Assembly: GCA_016287035.1 (NCBI GenBank)
Contig: JAEEVI010000075.1
Span: forward strand, 1-9,062
DNA from: Bacillota bacterium
Lineage (GTDB): Bacteria > Bacillota > Clostridia > Peptostreptococcales > Anaerovoracaceae
Direction of reading: 5' to 3'
Length of the DNA: 9,062 bases
The translations under genes and the position numbers were made by a program. Positions 5,886-9,062 of the stretch are shown one piece after another (position 1 is the stretch's first letter; each line of letters starts with the position of its first letter). The notes beneath the pieces were generated by a model. That model was not told the DNA's origin and searched no databases. It saw nothing but the letters and a program-made list of their open reading frames with translations.

Positions 5886-8072
5886 ATGGCCGTATGCGGC
5901 AATTGCAATTTTGAAAACAGGGACGGCGCCAAGTTCTGCGCTAAATGCGGATCGAAGCTGGACGCCGCCGAGGCAGTGGAAAAGGTGCCTGCGGACATAG
6001 CGGAAGAAGCCGCCGGGGCCGCCGGGGCGGAAGCAGCCGGGGCGGAAGCAGCCGGGGCGGTCGAACAGACCGCGGAACAGGCAGCGGAGACCGCCGGAGA
6101 GACTGCCGCTCAGGCCTCTGAAGAGGCCGCCGAAGCCGCCAACGCGGCGGAGGAGAAGACGGCCGGACCGGCGCCCGCGGCTGCGCCTGCCAAAAAGGGC
6201 TCCGCGAAGAAGTGGGTCGTGATCGGCGCATTGATAGTGCTGATAATCGCGGCTGCCGCGATCGCCATCATAGCGGGCAGGGGACAGGCCGCTAAGAGCG
6301 TCAAAAACTTCGGTATGTACGTAAAGGACGGCTCGCTGTTCTACACGGAATTCGGCAAGACCGGCGCGAGCGAGATCTCCCCGAAGTTCATAACCGATCC
6401 CGGCGATCAGGACGCGTCCGATATCGAATATGCCGTCAGAAACATATACGGCAGCTACACTAAGCTGAGCAAGGACGGAAAGCTCCTGTTCTATCCCGAC
6501 AGGAACGACGCGTCCGATATGTACAGCAGCATCACGCTCTATTACCGTCCCCTTGCGGGGAAGAACACCGATCCCGTAAAGATCGATTCGAACATATACG
6601 TTTACGCGGTGAACGACGACGCGACGCTGGTCACGTACATAAAGGAAGGGACTCTTTATCAGTACGATATAGCCAAGGGCGAAAAGAACAAGATAAAGAA
6701 CGACGTCTACGACTTCTGGGTCAGCGACGACGGAGCCTGCGTGTACAGCGTCACGTACGACGACGATCTTTACGAGAACGGCACCAGGGCCGCGAGCGGC
6801 GTGGGCTGGATATGCAAGGTGTCCGACGACTGCAGGACGCTGTGGTTCATGAAGGACGACGACCTTTATAAATACGTTTCCGGCGGCCAGGCCGAAAAGC
6901 TCATTTCGGACGTTTACAGCGTCGAGAAGATCTGCGACTCCGGCGTCATCTATTACAGCAAGTCTTCCGGCGATCTTTCGCTGATGGATTACGTAAAGGA
7001 CGACATGAAGGACGCCGACGCGAAGCTCACCTATCCCGAGGAGCCCGACTATCCGGATTATCCGTATTTCTGGAACTACGCGACTCAGGAGGAGTACGAC
7101 GCGGCTTACGGACAGTACCAGGAGGAGGTCCGTCAGTACGAGGCCGAATACGAGTCGTATCTTGAGGCCTGGCAGGAGTACGAGCAAAAGCTCGACCGCG
7201 ACGCTCTGCGCGCGGAGCTGAAGGACTGGACAATGACGCCTGAGATCTCCCTGTACATGTTCGACGGCAGCGCCAGCCAGCTCGTTACCGACAAGTATTC
7301 TCCGTACTCCAGCGAATTCGCCGAAGACGCCGACGTCGCCGTTATACAGCTCTACGACATGGAGAAGTTCGAGCCCGCGAAGCTCTCCGAGATCACCGAC
7401 CTCTACGATCTGGATTCAAAGATATACGACGTCAGGTTCGAGTCTCTCAAAGCGTACGCCTTAAAGGGCAGCAGCATAACGGAGCTCGATTCGAAGCCGC
7501 ACGACATGTTCTACATCGCGCCCGACGGCAGCACGATCTATATGGTAACGGATATCATCGAGGACAAATACTGCGGCGACATGTACGCGATAGACATGAA
7601 GAGCGGCGCTCCGGCGGCTCCCGCGCAGTACGATACCGACGTGATGTGCTACATGGTCGAGATCATGGACAACGGCAGCCTCCGCTACTTTAAGGACGTC
7701 GATTACGAAAAGGGCAGAGGAGACATGTACATCGACAGGCAGACGGTCGATTACGACGTCTCGCTGTACGATATCAGAAGCGACAAGGACGCGGATACGA
7801 TCGCCTATTTCACGGACTACAACGACGACAAGGAGCAGGGGACTCTCAGAGTCTATAAGAACGGAAAGGCGGAGACCGTCTCCGAAGACGTGCACGCCTT
7901 CTCGATGACTCCGGCCGGCGACGTCATGTATATCTATGACTACAGCTCGAGGCGCTGCACAGGCGATCTGTTCGTCTGGCGCAATGGCGCGGGCGAAAAG
8001 CTCGACACGGACGTTACGGCGATACTGCCTTTCGTCGACCGCAAATACGCGACGCTCGACGGATATTACTGA
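5886..8072 (+). CDS. Zinc-ribbon, single-pass membrane protein with a large extracytoplasmic repeat (probable beta-propeller) domain
   Basis: 728 residues from ATG 5886. The N-terminus is a zinc ribbon with C4-x2-C7 and C18-x2-C21 (CGNC and CAKCG). Residues about 27-105 are an Ala/Glu/Gly-rich, low-complexity linker containing a 15-bp tandem repeat. A membrane helix spans about 110-131 (from WVVIGALIV), with Lys before it, placing the zinc ribbon inside and the rest outside. The outer part has many short repeats of the type DGSLFY, DGKLLFY, EGTLYQY and DDDLYKY, spaced as in WD40-like or DUF5050-type propellers, which I suggest but cannot prove. A Tyr/Glu-rich, probably helical insertion (about 383-448) interrupts the repeats. 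Related domain layouts are common in Clostridia and have no settled function. The gene follows the NRPS by 67 bp and probably shares its transcript. A sensor or scaffold role would be a guess. Confidence 0.85.
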   Translation: MAVCGNCNFENRDGAKFCAKCGSKLDAAEAVEKVPADIAEEAAGAAGAEAAGAEAAGAVEQTAEQAAETAGETAAQASEEAAEAANAAEEKTAGPAPAAAPAKKGSAKKWVVIGALIVLIIAAAAIAIIAGRGQAAKSVKNFGMYVKDGSLFYTEFGKTGASEISPKFITDPGDQDASDIEYAVRNIYGSYTKLSKDGKLLFYPDRNDASDMYSSITLYYRPLAGKNTDPVKIDSNIYVYAVNDDATLVTYIKEGTLYQYDIAKGEKNKIKNDVYDFWVSDDGACVYSVTYDDDLYENGTRAASGVGWICKVSDDCRTLWFMKDDDLYKYVSGGQAEKLISDVYSVEKICDSGVIYYSKSSGDLSLMDYVKDDMKDADAKLTYPEEPDYPDYPYFWNYATQEEYDAAYGQYQEEVRQYEAEYESYLEAWQEYEQKLDRDALRAELKDWTMTPEISLYMFDGSASQLVTDKYSPYSSEFAEDADVAVIQLYDMEKFEPAKLSEITDLYDLDSKIYDVRFESLKAYALKGSSITELDSKPHDMFYIAPDGSTIYMVTDIIEDKYCGDMYAIDMKSGAPAAPAQYDTDVMCYMVEIMDNGSLRYFKDVDYEKGRGDMYIDRQTVDYDVSLYDIRSDKDADTIAYFTDYNDDKEQGTLRVYKNGKAETVSEDVHAFSMTPAGDVMYIYDYSSRRCTGDLFVWRNGAGEKLDTDVTAILPFVDRKYATLDGYY
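6021..6060 (+). repeat. 15-bp tandem repeat, about 2.7 copies, in the linker of the zinc-ribbon protein
   Basis: GCCGGGGCGGAAGCA occurs at 6021-6035 and 6036-6050, followed by a 10-base partial copy at 6051-6060. It is in frame and encodes Ala-Gly-Ala-Glu-Ala per unit. Copy-number change would lengthen or shorten the linker by five residues without a frameshift. Confidence 0.9.
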
Positions 8073-9001
8073 TCTGTGCGGGGCGGCGCGAAAGCGCCGC
8101 CTTTCATTCCCTGGAACGATCCTCTCGCCTTGAACTCCCGCTGGATAGCGTTAAGGACCGCGTGTTTGTTCCTGCTCCACTGCGGAGCGATCAGCTCGCT
8201 TTGAGGCGCGTCACCCGTCAGGCGGTGGATCGTGATATCCTGAGGAAGTCTTTCGAGTATGTCGACGACAGTGTCGACATACTCTTTTTGTGTCATAAGA
8301 GGCCACGGCGAGGCTTCGTATTCCCTCCCCATGCGGGTGTTCTTCATTAGGTGCAGCATGTGCAGCTTTATCCCGAACGGACGCTTTGACGCCGCGAAGC
8401 GCGCGCTCTCGAGCATCGCCGCGCGGTCCTCCCCGGGAAGGCCGAGTATCAGGTGGACGACTGTCCGTATGCCGCGCCTCGAGAGCTCGTCCATGGCTGC
8501 TTCGAACACTTCGCTGTCGTAGCCCCTGTTGAAGGCCCTCGCGGTCGCGTCGCTGGACGTCTGAAGGCCGAGCTCTATCCAGAGAAAAGTCTTTTTCGAA
8601 TATTCGGATATGAGGTCGAGCACGTCTTCCCCGAGGCAGTCGGGGCGGGTCGCCGCGGCGAGTCCGACGACTCCCGGAGCGGCCAGCGCTTCGTCCCAGA
8701 GCTCCCTCAGCCTCGGCACGGGCGCGTATGTGTTCGTGTGGTTCTGAAAATAAGCGATGTAGAGCCCCGCGTCGGGCCACTTTCTCCTCAGCAGCTCCAT
8801 CTGATCCGGGACGCTTCCTGCGAAGGCCCCTGAGCCGTCCTCCGGGCAGAAGCTGCAGCCTCCCGTTCCGCACCGTCCGTCCCTGTTCGGGCACGTGAAC
8901 CCGCCGTCGAGCGACAGCTTGACGACCCTCTGCGAGAATCTGTTTTTCAGCCACGGCGCGATGGCGTTGTAGTGGAGGCTTTCGAATATGTTTTCGCTCA
9001 T
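8066..9001 (-). CDS. Radical SAM protein, TIGR01212 / YhcC family
   Basis: 311 residues, ATG at 9001-8999 and TAA at 8068-8066. Near the N-terminus, LDGGFTCPNRDG is followed by C37-x11-C49-x2-C52, the spaced cysteines that hold the 4Fe-4S cluster in the Elp3-like YhcC group; C44 is an additional cysteine. Later motifs typical of the family include LGLQT, HLILGLPGE and KLHMLHLMKNT. Length fits the family (about 300-310). The biochemical function of TIGR01212 proteins is, as far as I know, not established, so I give no reaction beyond S-adenosylmethionine cleavage. The gene is convergent with the zinc-ribbon gene and overlaps its end by 7 bases. Its last dozen codons contain that gene's terminator hairpin in antisense, and it holds a second hairpin at 8255-8289. 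No clear ribosome site precedes the start: the 20 bases upstream are A+T-rich without AGGAG. Confidence 0.9.
   Translation of the reverse strand: MSENIFESLHYNAIAPWLKNRFSQRVVKLSLDGGFTCPNRDGRCGTGGCSFCPEDGSGAFAGSVPDQMELLRRKWPDAGLYIAYFQNHTNTYAPVPRLRELWDEALAAPGVVGLAAATRPDCLGEDVLDLISEYSKKTFLWIELGLQTSSDATARAFNRGYDSEVFEAAMDELSRRGIRTVVHLILGLPGEDRAAMLESARFAASKRPFGIKLHMLHLMKNTRMGREYEASPWPLMTQKEYVDTVVDILERLPQDITIHRLTGDAPQSELIAPQWSRNKHAVLNAIQREFKARGSFQGMKGGAFAPPRTDQ
8082..8104 (+). terminator. Terminator of the zinc-ribbon gene, inside the 3' end of the convergent radical SAM gene
   Basis: A perfect 8-bp G+C stem (GGCGGCGC at 8082-8089, GCGCCGCC at 8094-8101) encloses a GAAA loop and is followed by TTT and then CATT. 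It begins 9 bases after the TGA at 8070-8072. In the opposite direction no T run follows, so it acts on plus-strand transcripts. The short T tract suggests it may leak. Confidence 0.75.
8255..8289 (+). terminator. Second terminator-like hairpin, 12-bp perfect inverted repeat plus T5, antisense within the radical SAM gene
   Basis: GAGTATGTCGAC (8255-8266) and GTCGACATACTC (8273-8284) are exact reverse complements separated by 6 bases, followed by TTTTT at 8285-8289. This is the shape of an intrinsic terminator for plus-strand RNA. It lies about 180 bases beyond the terminator of the zinc-ribbon gene and within codons for EYVDTVVDILE of the minus-strand gene. On the minus strand the stem is followed by GAAAGACTT, not a T run. 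Function as a back-up terminator is inferred. Confidence 0.6.
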
Positions 9002-9005
9002 TTTA

Positions 9006-9014
9006 TGATATAAT
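9006..9014 (+). promoter_or_regulatory. Extended -10 promoter for the gene starting at 9037
   Basis: TGATATAAT gives a perfect TGn extension and TATAAT (9009-9014), 22 bases upstream of the ATG at 9037. No good -35 box is visible 17 bases upstream, as is usual for extended -10 promoters. The box lies 5 bases beyond the start codon of the radical SAM gene, so divergent transcription starts here are closely packed. Confidence 0.65.
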
Positions 9015-9036
9015 AATCTTTCACAGGAGGGACTGC

Positions 9037-9062
9037 ATGAACGCCGACGCCGCCGAAAAGAG
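9037..9062 (+). CDS. Start of a divergent gene of unknown function (3' end outside the window)
   Basis: ATG at 9037 begins MNADAAEK and runs to the window edge, eight full codons. AGGAGGG at 9025-9031 lies 5 bases upstream, an excellent ribosome site, and an extended -10 promoter sits just before it. Too little sequence is present to suggest a product. It is divergent from the radical SAM gene, with 35 bases between the two start codons. Confidence 0.68.

Noticed and set aside
2798..5998. Very long open frame on the minus strand opposite the NRPS gene
   Set aside because: It is codon-aligned with the NRPS gene and exists because that gene lacks TTA, CTA and TCA codons. Its translation is rich in Arg, Val, Leu and Glu with no recognisable domain.
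5841..7187. Long minus-strand frame opposite the zinc-ribbon gene, with Gly/Arg/Leu-rich repeats
   Set aside because: Codon-aligned mirror of the real gene; the apparent repeats are the antisense of the Ala/Glu-rich linker. No ribosome site or domain.
8597..8606. 10-bp palindrome CGAATATTCG inside the radical SAM gene
   Set aside because: Short and isolated, in coding sequence, with no T run or second copy nearby. Chance is sufficient.
8629..8645. Hairpin CCCCGA / TCGGGG within the radical SAM gene
   Set aside because: Six-base stem without a T run on either strand; expected by chance in GC-rich coding DNA.

Overview
The window looks like chromosomal DNA from an uncultivated, fairly GC-rich member of the Clostridia (Bacillota), of the kind found in gut or rumen. 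This placement is inferred from protein types: a secreted NlpC/P60 peptidase with an S-layer-homology (SLH) tail, a compact stand-alone nonribosomal peptide synthetase (NRPS), and a zinc-ribbon/membrane-helix/propeller protein, plus strong AGGAGG-type ribosome sites. No rRNA, tRNA, CRISPR array, insertion sequence or phage gene was seen.

Layout. (1) 1-993: the 3' part of an iron-dependent alcohol dehydrogenase very close to FucO (lactaldehyde/1,2-propanediol oxidoreductase), closed by a strong intrinsic terminator at 1009-1035. (2) 1046-2707: an exported cell-wall peptidase with SH3-like domains, an NlpC/P60 domain and a C-terminal SLH segment; its ribosome site touches the preceding terminator. 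(3) A 102-bp gap with several TATAAT-like boxes, then 2810-5818: a single-module NRPS with the order adenylation - carrier - condensation. (4) 5886-8072: an N-terminal zinc ribbon, an Ala/Glu-rich linker, one membrane helix and a large extracytoplasmic repeat domain, probably a beta-propeller. (5) 8066-9001 on the minus strand: a radical SAM protein of the TIGR01212/YhcC family, convergent with gene 4 and overlapping it by 7 bp. (6) 9037-9062: the first eight codons of a divergent plus-strand gene with its own extended -10 promoter and ribosome site.

How the genes relate. Genes 2, 3 and 4 lie in the same direction with short gaps, and gene 4 has a strong terminator, so 3 and 4 may be co-transcribed. 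I see no proof that they form one pathway. The most notable items are the NRPS, which has no thioesterase or reductase and whose adenylation domain lacks the Asp that normally holds the alpha-amino group of an amino acid, and two plus-strand terminator-like hairpins lying inside the convergent radical SAM gene, the second with a perfect 12-bp stem.
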